From assembly GCF_051859565.1 (NCBI RefSeq), contig NZ_JBHYFK010000004.1, positions 248,001-312,000 on the forward strand: a stretch of DNA of 64,000 nucleotides, in the 5' to 3' direction. Made by a program: the position numbers and the translations under genes. Below are positions 24,132-32,805 of this stretch, in pieces (the first letter of the stretch is position 1; every line of letters begins with the position of its first letter). The stretch is from Glycocaulis sp051859565. GTDB lineage: Bacteria; Pseudomonadota; Alphaproteobacteria; Caulobacterales; Maricaulaceae. The notes beneath the pieces were generated by a model, which was not told the origin of the DNA, did no database searches, and was given only the letters and a program-made list of their open reading frames with translations.

Positions 24132-26459
24132 CTACCGCACCGGCTCCGGTTTACGCTTTGCGCCGGACTTGCCCTTGCCCTGCGGCTTGATGCGGTCGCC
24201 GGGGATGATCTCGAAATCGAGCCGGTCCTCGTCGGCGGCATCAACATCGACCTTCACCACACCGCCCTTGCGCAGCTGGCCAAAGAGAATCTCGTCTGCC
24301 AGAGGCTTCTTGATGTGCTCCTGGATCACGCGCCCCAGCGGACGCGCACCGAACTTCTCGTCATAGCCACGCACCGCCAGCCAGGCTTTCGCAGGCTCGG
24401 TCAGCTCGAAGGTGACGCCCCGGTCGGACAGCTGGGCTTCCAGCTCCAGAACGAACTTCTCCACCACGCGGGCAACGACATCCTGCTTCAGGCCGGCAAA
24501 GCCGATCACGGCATCGAGCCGGTTGCGGAATTCGGGCGTGAACAGCTTTTCAATCGCCGCCGTATCCTCGCCCTCGCGCTTGCCGCGGCCAAAGCCGATG
24601 GCTTCCTTGGCGGCGTCAGACGCGCCCGCATTCGTGGTCATTATCAGGACCACATTGCGGAAATCGATCTTCTTGCCGTTGGCGTCGGTCAGCTCGCCAT
24701 TATCCATGACCTGCAGGAGGATGTTGAAGATATCCGGGTGCGCCTTCTCGATCTCGTCCATCAGGAGGACCGAGTGCGGATGCTGGTCGACCGCATCGGA
24801 AAGCTGGCCGCCCTGATCATAGCCAACATAGCCTGGAGGCGCGCCAAGCAGGCGGCTCACCGTATGGCGCTCCATGTATTCGCTCATGTCAAAGCGCAGA
24901 AGCTCCACGCCCAGCACGGAAGCCAGCTGACGGGCAACTTCGGTCTTGCCGACGCCGGTGGGGCCGGAGAAGAGATAGCAGCCAATCGGCTTTCTCGGCT
25001 CGCGCAGGCCCGCACGGGCGAGCTTGATCGCGCTGGAGAGTTTCGAGATAGCCTCGTCCTGGCCGAACACCACTCGTTTGAGCGAGACATCGAGATCTTT
25101 CAGCACCCGCTCGTCGGACTTCGATACCGATTTCGGGGGGATGCGAGCCATCTTGGCGACGACCGTCTCCACTTCCTTCACACCAATGGTTTTCTTGCGC
25201 TTGGACGCAGGCACAAGACGCATGGAGGCACCAGCCTCGTCGATCACGTCGATGGCCTTGTCCGGCAGTTTGCGGTCGCCGATATAGCGGTCGGCCAGCT
25301 CCACCGCGCTTTTCAGCGCTTCATTGGTGAAGCGCACATCGTGGAAGTCCTCGAAATAGGGTTTGAGCCCCTGCAGGATCTTGATGGAGTCCGGCACGGA
25401 CGGCTCGACCACATCGATCTTCTGGAAGCGGCGGGCAAGCGCCCGGTCCTTCTCGAAGTGCTGGCGGTATTCCTTGTAGGTCGTTGAACCCATGCAGCGC
25501 AGCGAACCCGACTGCAGGGCGGGCTTTAGCAGGTTGGAGGCATCCATCGCCCCGCCGGACGTGGCGCCCGCACCAATGACGGTGTGAATTTCGTCGATGA
25601 ACAGCACGGCGTTGGGCCGGGCTTCCAGCGCCTTGACCACCTGCTTGACGCGCTCCTCGAAATCGCCGCGATAGCGCGTGCCAGCCAGCAGCGCGCCCAT
25701 ATCAAGCGAGTAGATCGTCGCCTCTTCAAGCACTTCGGGCACATTGCCTTCCACGATCAGGCGGGCAAGGCCTTCGGCGATGGCCGTCTTGCCGACGCCC
25801 GGATCACCCACCAGAAGCGGGTTATTCTTGCGGCGGCGGCAGAGAATCTGCACGCAGCGCTCCACCTCTGCCGCGCGCCCGATCAGCGGATCAACACTGC
25901 CCGCCTTGGCCTTGGCGTTCAGATCAACGCAATAGGCGGCCAGCGCATCATCCTTGTCCTCGGCCGCGTCCTCATCGGCCTCGTCAGCGCCCATGGGGCG
26001 GCGGCTCTCGTCCGCGCCCGGCTTCTTGGCGATGCCGTGGGAGATGAAATTGACCGCGTCATAGCGGGTCATGTCGCGCTCAGCCAGGAAGTAGGCCGCG
26101 TGGCTCTCGCGCTCGGCAAAGAGCGCGACCAGCACGTTCGCGCCGGTCACTTCCTCGCGCCCTGAATTCTGGACGTGAATCACCGCACGCTGGATGACGC
26201 GCTGGAAACCGGCCGTGGGCTTTGCATCATCGTCATTATCGACGATCAGGCTCGCCAGCTCGTTATCGACATAATCGCCGAGCGTGGCGCGCAGCTCTTC
26301 CACATCGACGTCGCAGGCGCGCATTACCGCAGCAGCGTCCTCGTCATCGCAGAGGGCCAGCAGCAGATGCTCCAGCGTCGCGAACTCATGCCGGCGCTCA
26401 TTGGCCGCCGTCAGCGCGATATGCAGGCTTTGCTCAAGGGCAGGCGAAAATGATGGCAC
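24132..26459 (-). CDS. clpA: ATP-dependent Clp protease ATP-binding subunit ClpA
   Basis: 775 residues, typical of ClpA. N-terminal Clp-N repeats (LEQSLHIALTAANERRHEFATLEHLLLAL). First AAA+ domain with Walker A GDPGVGKTAIAEGLARL, second with GPTGVGKTEVARQLA, and no ClpB-type middle coiled coil. The second domain carries IGFGRGKREG, resembling the ClpP-binding IGL/IGF loop. The start is GTG at 26459 with AAGGA 8 bases upstream; that ribosome site overlaps the end of clpS, 4 bases upstream. The short C-terminal tail is basic (KGKSGAKRKPEPVR). Unfolds N-degron substrates brought by ClpS and passes them to ClpP. Confidence 0.96.
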   Translation of the reverse strand: MPSFSPALEQSLHIALTAANERRHEFATLEHLLLALCDDEDAAAVMRACDVDVEELRATLGDYVDNELASLIVDNDDDAKPTAGFQRVIQRAVIHVQNSGREEVTGANVLVALFAERESHAAYFLAERDMTRYDAVNFISHGIAKKPGADESRRPMGADEADEDAAEDKDDALAAYCVDLNAKAKAGSVDPLIGRAAEVERCVQILCRRRKNNPLLVGDPGVGKTAIAEGLARLIVEGNVPEVLEEATIYSLDMGALLAGTRYRGDFEERVKQVVKALEARPNAVLFIDEIHTVIGAGATSGGAMDASNLLKPALQSGSLRCMGSTTYKEYRQHFEKDRALARRFQKIDVVEPSVPDSIKILQGLKPYFEDFHDVRFTNEALKSAVELADRYIGDRKLPDKAIDVIDEAGASMRLVPASKRKKTIGVKEVETVVAKMARIPPKSVSKSDERVLKDLDVSLKRVVFGQDEAISKLSSAIKLARAGLREPRKPIGCYLFSGPTGVGKTEVARQLASVLGVELLRFDMSEYMERHTVSRLLGAPPGYVGYDQGGQLSDAVDQHPHSVLLMDEIEKAHPDIFNILLQVMDNGELTDANGKKIDFRNVVLIMTTNAGASDAAKEAIGFGRGKREGEDTAAIEKLFTPEFRNRLDAVIGFAGLKQDVVARVVEKFVLELEAQLSDRGVTFELTEPAKAWLAVRGYDEKFGARPLGRVIQEHIKKPLADEILFGQLRKGGVVKVDVDAADEDRLDFEIIPGDRIKPQGKGKSGAKRKPEPVR

Positions 26460-26463
26460 GGGA

Positions 26464-26853
26464 CTAGTCCTTTTCCATGGTGCACTGGAGAGGATGCTGT
26501 GCCCGGCGTGCCGCGTCCATAACCTGCGCCACCTTGGTCTCAGCTACCTCGTAGGTAAAAACGCCGCAAACCCCCACCCCATTCTGGTGAACATGCAGCA
26601 TGATGCGAGTCGCGTCTTCCTGGTCCTTGTGAAATATGACCATCAGAACCTGAATGACGAATTCCATGGGCGTAAAGTCGTCATTGAGCAGCAAGACCTT
26701 GTACATGGACGGGCGCTCGGTACGCGGGCGCGTTTTCACGGTAATGCCCGTCTGGCGCTCCGTGTCGCCGGGTCCAGGTGCCGATGGCCCCTTTGGTCCC
26801 GATGGTTTGCGCGGGTCCGTCATGCCCATTCGCTGGTCCGCCTCGCTTCGCAT
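26464..26853 (-). CDS. clpS: ATP-dependent Clp protease adaptor ClpS
   Basis: 129 residues with a disordered Pro/Gly-rich N-terminus and the ClpS core YKVLLLNDDFTPMEFVIQVL, MLHVHQNGVGVCGVFTYEVAE. The N-end-rule pocket residues NDD and the helix around MEFVIQ are recognisable. It delivers proteins with N-terminal aromatic or Leu residues to ClpA. Start choice: ATG at 26853 has GGAG about 4 bases upstream; in-frame ATGs at 26829 and 26823 are possible. Its stop is 4 bases from the clpA GTG, so the two are co-translated. Confidence 0.95.
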   Translation of the reverse strand: MRSEADQRMGMTDPRKPSGPKGPSAPGPGDTERQTGITVKTRPRTERPSMYKVLLLNDDFTPMEFVIQVLMVIFHKDQEDATRIMLHVHQNGVGVCGVFTYEVAETKVAQVMDAARRAQHPLQCTMEKD

Positions 26854-26986
26854 GCGTCTCCGGGCGAATTGCCGCCCGTCCGGAGAATTAAATAGGCATG
26901 CGGGGGCCAGTGAGAAGCCCCCCAGAGCGGCTTGTTAACAGTCCGCGCTGGCAGCGGGCGGCTGGAAACACGTTTTTGAAGGGGCT

Positions 26987-27062
26987 TGGTGAGCCGGCCG
27001 GGGCTCGAACCCGGGACCTACTGATTAAAAGTCAGTTGCTCTACCAGCTGAGCTACCGGCTC
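26987..27062 (-). tRNA. tRNA-Lys (anticodon TTT)
   Basis: Acceptor GAGCCGG pairs with CCGGCTC, D arm AGCTCAGCTGGTAGAGC, anticodon stem ACTGA/TCAGT around CTTTTAA (anticodon TTT), T arm GGGTTCGAGCCC, encoded CCA. Confidence 0.95.
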
Positions 27063-27205
27063 TCATCAAGAGTGCGCGTATCTATAGAGGCCCGCCGCGC
27101 CGGTCAAGGCGCTCAAGTGCGTCACGATTGCGCGTTTCACCATCATGTTTGCCATGGCTTTGCCATCATGGACAGACACTCTGCTCCGGCAGGAGGACGG
27201 GCTTG

Positions 27206-27823
27206 ATGAATTTTGCGCGTATGGCGGTGATATGTAGCGTGTCGGCGCTGGCGGTTTCCGCCTGCACGACATCGCGCGAAACCTTTGACGAAGCAGCCGG
27301 GCGCACCATGCCGGCCGCCTATGATGCGCTGGGCGCGCCGCGCGAGCGTCCGGGCGCCGTGATGGTGGAGGAAGGCGAGCGCACCGTCCCCACACCCTAT
27401 GGCGGCTCTGGCGCGCGCCGGGTCTGCTCCACTGTGGCGACCGACATTGCGCGCCTGACAGCCGTGCTCGGCCCCGATCGCGAGCAGCCCCCTGCCCGTG
27501 ACGAAACAGCCGAGGAGGCCCGCGAGCGCTCCATCTGGGATAGCGGGCAGGACTTGCTGTCACGCGCGCCGGATGCCGCTCAGGACGCAGCCGTGGACGC
27601 CTATTATTCGGCCATTGTGGGCCTGAACCCTGTCAGGCCCGTTGCCCGCTTTGTGCAGAATTCGGCGCGTATCGAGGCAGAGGCCCGCGCCCAGCGCGAA
27701 ATGGCCGACCGCCGGCGCGCCTATTTGCGCGGCCTGTTTGACGGGTATGGCTGCAACCGGCGCATCCTGGAGCAGACCTTCATCCGCTATGGCCTTGCTG
27801 ATGATGCATCATCAGCGCAATAG
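27206..27823 (+). CDS. Small lipoprotein of unknown function
   Basis: 205 residues from the ATG at 27206, with AGGAGG 9 bases upstream; an earlier in-frame start at 27128 would place a tRNA-proximal stretch before the signal and is rejected. Residues 1-20 are a lipoprotein signal with lipobox VSAC. The mature part is charged and contains ARRVCSTVATDIARL and a helical end (AEARAQREMADRRRAYLRGLFDGYGC is split by basic residues). The two Cys outside the lipobox could form a disulfide in the periplasm. No family recognised. Confidence 0.75.
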   Translation: MNFARMAVICSVSALAVSACTTSRETFDEAAGRTMPAAYDALGAPRERPGAVMVEEGERTVPTPYGGSGARRVCSTVATDIARLTAVLGPDREQPPARDETAEEARERSIWDSGQDLLSRAPDAAQDAAVDAYYSAIVGLNPVRPVARFVQNSARIEAEARAQREMADRRRAYLRGLFDGYGCNRRILEQTFIRYGLADDASSAQ

Positions 27824-27963
27824 TGCCGCCGCTCTGCAATCAGGGTGCGTGGGGCGCATTGCGCCTGCGGGTCTCGCACGTTATCAGCATGGTTAACGCG
27901 GCAGCGCACGAGTCCTTGCTGCCCGGCGATCCAGACATTTTCGATTGAAAGCAGGCCAGACTG

Positions 27964-28356
27964 ATGGGTGACGATATTGCCTTCGAGCTCTCACACGAGC
28001 GCAGGCTGATAATCGTTACCTACCCTGAGCACGCCGGTGCCAGCGCCATCCGCAAGCTGATATCGGTCGCAGGTGAAGGCGTCATGCCCAGCGGTTTCAA
28101 CGCCCTGCTGGATTTCTCCGCCACACTCTCACTCGACTTTCCCGTCGAAGCGATGATCGAGCTGTCCATGGTACGGCGACGTCACCTGCCTTACCGGCCA
28201 AGTGAAGTCCGAAAGACCGCCTATCTGCGCGCGCGGCCCGCGCTACGCGATGTGCTCGATGCGTGGGAGAGCTTCTTCTACGAAGATCCGCCCGCCCTCA
28301 TCTTCCGCCATTTCGATGATCGCGAGGCGGCGCTTGAGTGGCTGACCGAGCCCTAA
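27964..28356 (+). CDS. Small cytosolic protein, SpoIIAA/STAS-like in appearance
   Basis: 130 residues with no signal or membrane segment. Alternating strands and helices (ERRLIIVTYPEHAGASAI, FNALLDFSATLSLDF, ALIFRHFDDREAALEWL) and the final EAALEWL helix recall the SpoIIAA-like/STAS fold, but no diagnostic motif is present. The ATG at 27964 is preceded by a long A/G-rich stretch (GAAAGCAGGCCAGACTG). It lies between two envelope genes on the same strand with 140 and 97 bases of spacing. Role unknown. Confidence 0.65.
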   Translation: MGDDIAFELSHERRLIIVTYPEHAGASAIRKLISVAGEGVMPSGFNALLDFSATLSLDFPVEAMIELSMVRRRHLPYRPSEVRKTAYLRARPALRDVLDAWESFFYEDPPALIFRHFDDREAALEWLTEP

Positions 28357-28453
28357 CCACCCTCGATGTCGGGAACCTGCGCGCAGAGTTAACCGTTTCT
28401 CTCATGTTGAGCTGCCCGGAGACCCCGTGGCGGATCAGAAGGGAGAGGCAACG

Positions 28454-29005
28454 ATGAAACGCATTCTTGTGACGACAGTCGTCATCGCGTCCTTCGCGGG
28501 CGCTGCCCACGCCCAGCTGCCTGATCTGACCGGTCAGGTAACCGGCACGGTCAACCAGACCACCGATGCCCGGCTGGGCCTGCTCGGCAGCGAAGCAATG
28601 ATCGACCAGCGTACAGGTCTGGGGATCGATACCCGCCTGACCGGCCAGCTGGACCGCGCCTTGCCACGCCATGACCGCATGGCAGCCAACGCGGCTTTGC
28701 GCACCCAGCTGGAAACCGAGTCGCACGCCTACGTGCGCGCCAGTGCGCCGCCCCCGCGCGCAAGAGCCAGCGCCCGTGTCGAATATGCTCCGGTTCGGGT
28801 CTATACCCGCGACGGCTATTATGTCGGCCACGTGCACCGCACGCGCCGGTCCTCGGGCCAGTACTATGTGGTGATCCGCCCGCAGGGTGCCTCGCGCACA
28901 CACGCGGTGCTGGCCAGCCACGCGGCCTTTGATGCCAGCGCCAATGCGGTCGTACTGGCAGCCACGCAGGCCGAGCTGAACTCACAGCTGAACATCCACC
29001 GCTAG
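28454..29005 (+). CDS. Secreted periplasmic protein of unknown function
   Basis: 183 residues from the ATG at 28454, with GGAGAGG upstream; the frame extends 9 codons further but the ribosome site decides the start. Signal peptide with likely cleavage after GAAHA. The mature protein has RVEYAPVRVYTRDGYYVGHVHRTRR and a C-terminal hydrophilic part. The RDGYYVGHV stretch resembles short beta motifs in small outer-membrane-associated proteins. Function unknown. A terminator follows immediately. Confidence 0.75.
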   Translation: MKRILVTTVVIASFAGAAHAQLPDLTGQVTGTVNQTTDARLGLLGSEAMIDQRTGLGIDTRLTGQLDRALPRHDRMAANAALRTQLETESHAYVRASAPPPRARASARVEYAPVRVYTRDGYYVGHVHRTRRSSGQYYVVIRPQGASRTHAVLASHAAFDASANAVVLAATQAELNSQLNIHR

Positions 29006-29031
29006 GCTCGCAGCCAGTGGCAGAACCTTAT

Positions 29032-29061
29032 GCGGCCTTCCTTTAGCGGAGGCCGCTTTTT
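29032..29061 (+). terminator. Rho-independent terminator between the secreted protein gene and tgt
   Basis: GCGGCCTTCC and GGAGGCCGC pair with a short loop, followed by five T on the plus strand. It overlaps the very end of the convergent tgt gene. Confidence 0.85.
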
Positions 29062-30190
29062 ATGCGCGCTTGCCCGTGCCCTCTTCCCAGCGGGCAAGGA
29101 ACTCGTTGCGGAACGCCTCGAACCTGCCTGCAGCAATGCTCGCGCGCATACGCGCCATCAGATCCTCGTAATAGGCGACATTGTGCCAGGAGAGGATCAT
29201 GGAGCCGAGATACTCGCCCGCGCGCACCAGATGATGCAGATAGGCCTTCGAGTAGTCGCGGCTCGCCGGGCAGTTCACCGCCTCGTTGAGCGGGCTTTCA
29301 TCCTCGGCATATTGCGCGTTCTTCAAATTGAACGGGCCATAATCCGACCAGGCCTGCCCATGGCGCCCCGAACGGGTCGGCATCACGCAGTCGAACATAT
29401 CGATCCCGCGCGCCACCGCCTCCACAAGGTCAATCGGGCGGCCGACACCCATCAGATAACGCGGGCGATCCTGCGGCAGGTGCGGCGTTGTCACGTCCAG
29501 CACGTTGCACATCATCTCGAACCCCTCACCGACCGCGAGCCCGCCGACCGCATAGCCATCAAAGCCTGTCTCGATCAGGGCTTCAGCCGATTGCTGGCGC
29601 AAATCCGGATAGACCGAGCCCTGCACGATGCCAAAGAGGTTCTGGGTCGCACGATCCCCGAATGCCTCTTTCGAGCGCCGCCCCCAGCGGATGGAAAGTT
29701 CCATGGATTTCGCCGCCGCATCGCGCTCGCAAGGGAAAGGCGTGCATTCATCGAGCTGCATGGAGATATCGGCGCCCAGAAGGTCTGCCTGAATCTCGAT
29801 AGAGCGCTCCGGGGTGAGCATGTGCTTGGAGCCATCGATATGGCTTTTGAAGGCGACGCCCTCCTCGCTCATCTTGCGAAGGCCCGCCAGCGACCAGACC
29901 TGAAACCCGCCGGAATCGGTCAGGATCGGGCCGTCCCAGCGCATGAAATGGTGCAGGCCGCCGAGGCGCTTCACCCGCTCCGCACCGGGGCGCAGCATGA
30001 GGTGGTAGGTATTGCCCAGAAGAATGTCCGCGCCTGCCTGCCTTACCTGATCGGGATAGAGCGCTTTCACCGTCGCTGCCGTCCCCACCGGCATGAAGGC
30101 AGGCGTGCGGATATCCCCGCGTGATGTTTTCAGCGTGCCGGTGCGCGCCTGGCCATCGACGGCGGCGATCTCAAAGGGAAAACTGGCCAT
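29060..30190 (-). CDS. tgt: Queuine tRNA-ribosyltransferase
   Basis: 376 residues from the ATG at 30190; a longer frame to 30265 would overlap the divergent carboxyltransferase. Family motifs: PVGTAATVKAL, ILLGNTYHL, the catalytic Asp in ILTDSGGFQVWSL, GIVQGSVYPDLR, and the nucleophile region MFDCVMPTRSGRHG. It exchanges guanine for preQ1 at position 34 of GUN-anticodon tRNAs. Odd: the zinc-binding stretch reads AVNCPASRDYSKAYLHH, where the usual C-x-C-x2-C ligands are reduced to one Cys while the distal His (SWHN) is kept. It starts 40 bases from the divergent carboxyltransferase. Confidence 0.93.
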   Translation of the reverse strand: MASFPFEIAAVDGQARTGTLKTSRGDIRTPAFMPVGTAATVKALYPDQVRQAGADILLGNTYHLMLRPGAERVKRLGGLHHFMRWDGPILTDSGGFQVWSLAGLRKMSEEGVAFKSHIDGSKHMLTPERSIEIQADLLGADISMQLDECTPFPCERDAAAKSMELSIRWGRRSKEAFGDRATQNLFGIVQGSVYPDLRQQSAEALIETGFDGYAVGGLAVGEGFEMMCNVLDVTTPHLPQDRPRYLMGVGRPIDLVEAVARGIDMFDCVMPTRSGRHGQAWSDYGPFNLKNAQYAEDESPLNEAVNCPASRDYSKAYLHHLVRAGEYLGSMILSWHNVAYYEDLMARMRASIAAGRFEAFRNEFLARWEEGTGKRA

Positions 30191-30230
30191 GTGAGTCGGA
30201 TGTCCTGATGCGGCGGGGAAAGTGGAACGG

Positions 30231-31778
30231 ATGAGCTGGAAAGACGAAATTGACGAGTTGCGCAAGCGTCAGGCGCTGACACGCGCCATGGGCGGGCCGG
30301 AAAAACTGGAGCGCCAGCGCGCCGCAGGACGGCTGAATGTGCGCGAGCGCATCGCCCTTCTATCCGATGAGGGCAGTTTTCGCGAGATCGGCTCCATCGC
30401 AGGCACAGCGAGCTATGATGAGAATGGAAACCTTACCGGCCTGATGCCGGCCAATTGCGTCTTTGGCCGAGCGAAACTGCGCGGCCGCGACGTGGTGCTG
30501 GTGGCTGATGATTTCACCGTGCGCGGCGGGGCGGCAGACGCCGCCATCGTGGAGAAACAGATTCAGGCCGAAGCCATGGCGCGGGACTTGCGCCTTCCTA
30601 TCGTGCGCCTGATCGAAGGAACGGGCGGCGGCGGCTCGGTCAAATCCATCCTCGACATGGGCGCGACCTACGTCCCCTTCAATCCGGCCTGGGATCTGGT
30701 GGTGGAGAACCTCGAGACCGTGCCTGTGGTCTCGCTGCTGCTGGGCCCCGTGGCGGGCCTCGGTGCCGCCCGCGCTGTCTCCAGCCATTATTCGGTGATG
30801 GTGCACGGCCAGGCGCAGATGTTCGTCGCCGGGCCGCCCGTGGTCGCTGGCATTGGCGAGCACGTCACCAAGGAGGAGCTCGGCGGCGCGGACATCCAGC
30901 TTGCCGCCGGCGCGGTCGACGATGCCTTTGCTAGCGAGGCCGAAGCGATGGAGGCGGCACGCTGGTTCCTCTCCTATCTGCCAAACTCCATCCACGAACT
31001 GCCTGCGCGCACCGCGCCTAAGGACGATCCGGCCCGCACCGATCCCGCGCTCTCGTCAATCGTGCCGCGCGACAAGCGCTACGCCTATGACATGCATGCC
31101 ATTCTCGCCTCGACGATGGATAAGGGCAGCGTGTTCGAGATGGGCCGCAATTTCGGCCAGTCCGTCATCACCGCCTTTGCGCGCCTTGATGGATGGCCGG
31201 TGGCGGTGATCGCCTCCAACCCCAAAGTCTATGGCGGCGGGTGGACGGCAGAAGCCGCGCAGAAGGTGACGCGCTTTATTGATCTGGCCGAAACCTTCCG
31301 CCTGCCGATTGTCCATTTCGTCGATATTCCGGGCTTCGTCATCGGCACGCGCGCCGAACGCGCCGGCACGATCCGCCATGGCGCGCGGGCGCTCGCCGCA
31401 CTCTATCAGGCCAGCGTTCCCATGTGCGCGATCATCGTTCGCAAAGCCTTTGGCGTCGCCGGTGCGGCGATGATGAACCATACCGGTTTCCGCTATCGCT
31501 ATGCCTGGCCGTCGGGCGACTGGGGCTCCTTGCCACTCGAAGGCGGGGTGGAGGCGGCGTTCAAGGCGGCGCTCGAAACGGCAGAAGACCCGGCCGCGAT
31601 GAAGGCGGAGCTCTCCCGCCAGATGCGCGCCTTCTCCTCCCCCTTCAAGACAGCCGAACGCTTCTGGGTGGAGGAGATCATCGATCCGGCCGAGACACGG
31701 CTCCTGCTGACCGAATTTGCGAGGCTTTCTGCGCCTTTACGCGAACGAGGCGATAAAAAGCCGCGTTATCGGCCTTAG
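30231..31778 (+). CDS. Acyl-CoA carboxylase carboxyltransferase (beta) subunit
   Basis: 515 residues from ATG 30231; GTG at 30222 is also possible. Carboxyltransferase two-lobe layout: the N-lobe has RIALLSDEGSFREIG and RLIEGTGGGGSVKSI; the C-lobe has GPVAGLGAARAVSSH earlier and VDIPGFVIGTRAERAG, then RKAFGVAGAAMM, the glycine pairs that form the oxyanion holes. It transfers a carboxyl from biotin to an acyl-CoA (propionyl- or methylcrotonyl-type); which acyl-CoA cannot be told. No biotin carboxylase, biotin carrier or enoyl-CoA hydratase gene is nearby, so the partner subunit is elsewhere. Confidence 0.88.
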   Translation: MSWKDEIDELRKRQALTRAMGGPEKLERQRAAGRLNVRERIALLSDEGSFREIGSIAGTASYDENGNLTGLMPANCVFGRAKLRGRDVVLVADDFTVRGGAADAAIVEKQIQAEAMARDLRLPIVRLIEGTGGGGSVKSILDMGATYVPFNPAWDLVVENLETVPVVSLLLGPVAGLGAARAVSSHYSVMVHGQAQMFVAGPPVVAGIGEHVTKEELGGADIQLAAGAVDDAFASEAEAMEAARWFLSYLPNSIHELPARTAPKDDPARTDPALSSIVPRDKRYAYDMHAILASTMDKGSVFEMGRNFGQSVITAFARLDGWPVAVIASNPKVYGGGWTAEAAQKVTRFIDLAETFRLPIVHFVDIPGFVIGTRAERAGTIRHGARALAALYQASVPMCAIIVRKAFGVAGAAMMNHTGFRYRYAWPSGDWGSLPLEGGVEAAFKAALETAEDPAAMKAELSRQMRAFSSPFKTAERFWVEEIIDPAETRLLLTEFARLSAPLRERGDKKPRYRP

Positions 31779-31806
31779 GAGGCGCACCGCTTCTCCAAAC
31801 TCCCAA

Positions 31807-32125
31807 CACTGTCATCCTCGGGCCGAGCGCAAGCGAGGTCCCGGGGACCTATGCCTGCAACGAACCCGCTAGCTCCAAGCTCTCAGGCATGGATCACCCG
31901 CATGCGCGGGTGATGACAGCTTTTGGGATGGCCATTGACCTGTCCACCGGGGTCCCCCGCCTCGACGGGGGACCCAGATATCAACGCTGGGTTCCCGCCT
32001 GCGCGGGAACGACGAAGGAGATAAGCAGGCCGCCGGAGATTGATGCCTCCTCACGTGCGTTTCACCGGCAAAAGCCGGTGCCAAAAAAATGGATCCCGGG
32101 TCAAGCCCGGGAACCCGGTTGAGAT
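31807..32125. repeat. Array of palindromic intergenic repeat units
   Basis: A 490-base gene-free stretch (31779-32271) holds at least four hairpin units in a row: TCGGGCCGAGCGCAAGCGAGG / CCCGGGGACC, CACCCGCATGCGCGGGTGATGA, GGTCCCCCGCCTCGACGGGGGACC, TTCCCGCCTGCGCGGGAAC, and TCCCGGGTCAAGCCCGGGAA. This kind of unit is widespread in alphaproteobacterial intergenics. The region just after it is A-rich (32157-32170). Confidence 0.75.
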
Positions 32126-32271
32126 TATAAAGCAAACCGGCAACCTCAATAATCCGAAAAAAAAAACCAAAACCTTACGAACCTTACCAGCTTCGTCAGA
32201 TGCAACACGGCACGCTTTGAGGGACGGTCCCTTCCGTTAGCTCCTTTGGGGGAGTGAGAAGGAGACCTGAG

Positions 32272-32769
32272 ATGAAACGCATCCTGTTTGCCGGGCTGGC
32301 GATGGCCGCCCTTTCCACGCCCGCCATTGCCCAGCAAGGTCAGGTGATCCGCATGGGCGACAGTGCGCTGTCCTGCCGCGAGATCGTGCTGGAAGCCAAT
32401 GCCGCGTCCGAAGTCCTCGGCGGCGCGCCCGAAGGCGGCATTTTCGACAGCACCTACGCCACCGAAGCCGCAACCGGCATCGCCCAGCACGCCGCCCTTA
32501 TGAGCGGCGCGGGCCGGGCCATTCCCGGCATCGGCGCGGTTGGCGGCATGATGCGCCAGCGGGCGCAACAGCGCGAAGCCGAACTGGCCGCCCAGCGCGC
32601 GATCGCCGAGAAGCGCTGGTACTGGCTGTCGGGCCTCTATGAAGGCGGGCAGTGCGACAGCGTGCTGCGGGCCGAAGCGCAAGCGGCTGCAGCGGCAGCA
32701 GCTCAACCGCAGTCAGATGAGCCGGTCTATCAAATGGGCGATCCGGCAGACGCAAGCGGCGGACAGTAA
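32272..32769 (+). CDS. Small secreted protein of unknown function
   Basis: 165 residues from the ATG at 32272, with AAGGAG 8 bases upstream. Signal peptide with cleavage after PAIA. The mature part has two Cys (SCREIVLEA and GGQCDSVL), a Gly-rich middle (GRAIPGIGAVGGMMRQRAQQRE) and an Ala/Gln-rich C-terminus. It resembles the lipoprotein at 27206 in having a membrane-interactive Gly stretch followed by a charged helix and a late Cys, but similarity is loose. Likely periplasmic. No family assigned. Confidence 0.72.
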   Translation: MKRILFAGLAMAALSTPAIAQQGQVIRMGDSALSCREIVLEANAASEVLGGAPEGGIFDSTYATEAATGIAQHAALMSGAGRAIPGIGAVGGMMRQRAQQREAELAAQRAIAEKRWYWLSGLYEGGQCDSVLRAEAQAAAAAAAQPQSDEPVYQMGDPADASGGQ

Positions 32770-32805
32770 GTCCCTCCTGTTCCCGCCAAGCAGGCGCGCT
32801 GCTAT

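Noticed and set aside
24021..25487. 488-codon plus-strand frame opposite clpA
   Set aside because: Antisense shadow; His/Leu/Arg-rich composition and no known domain.
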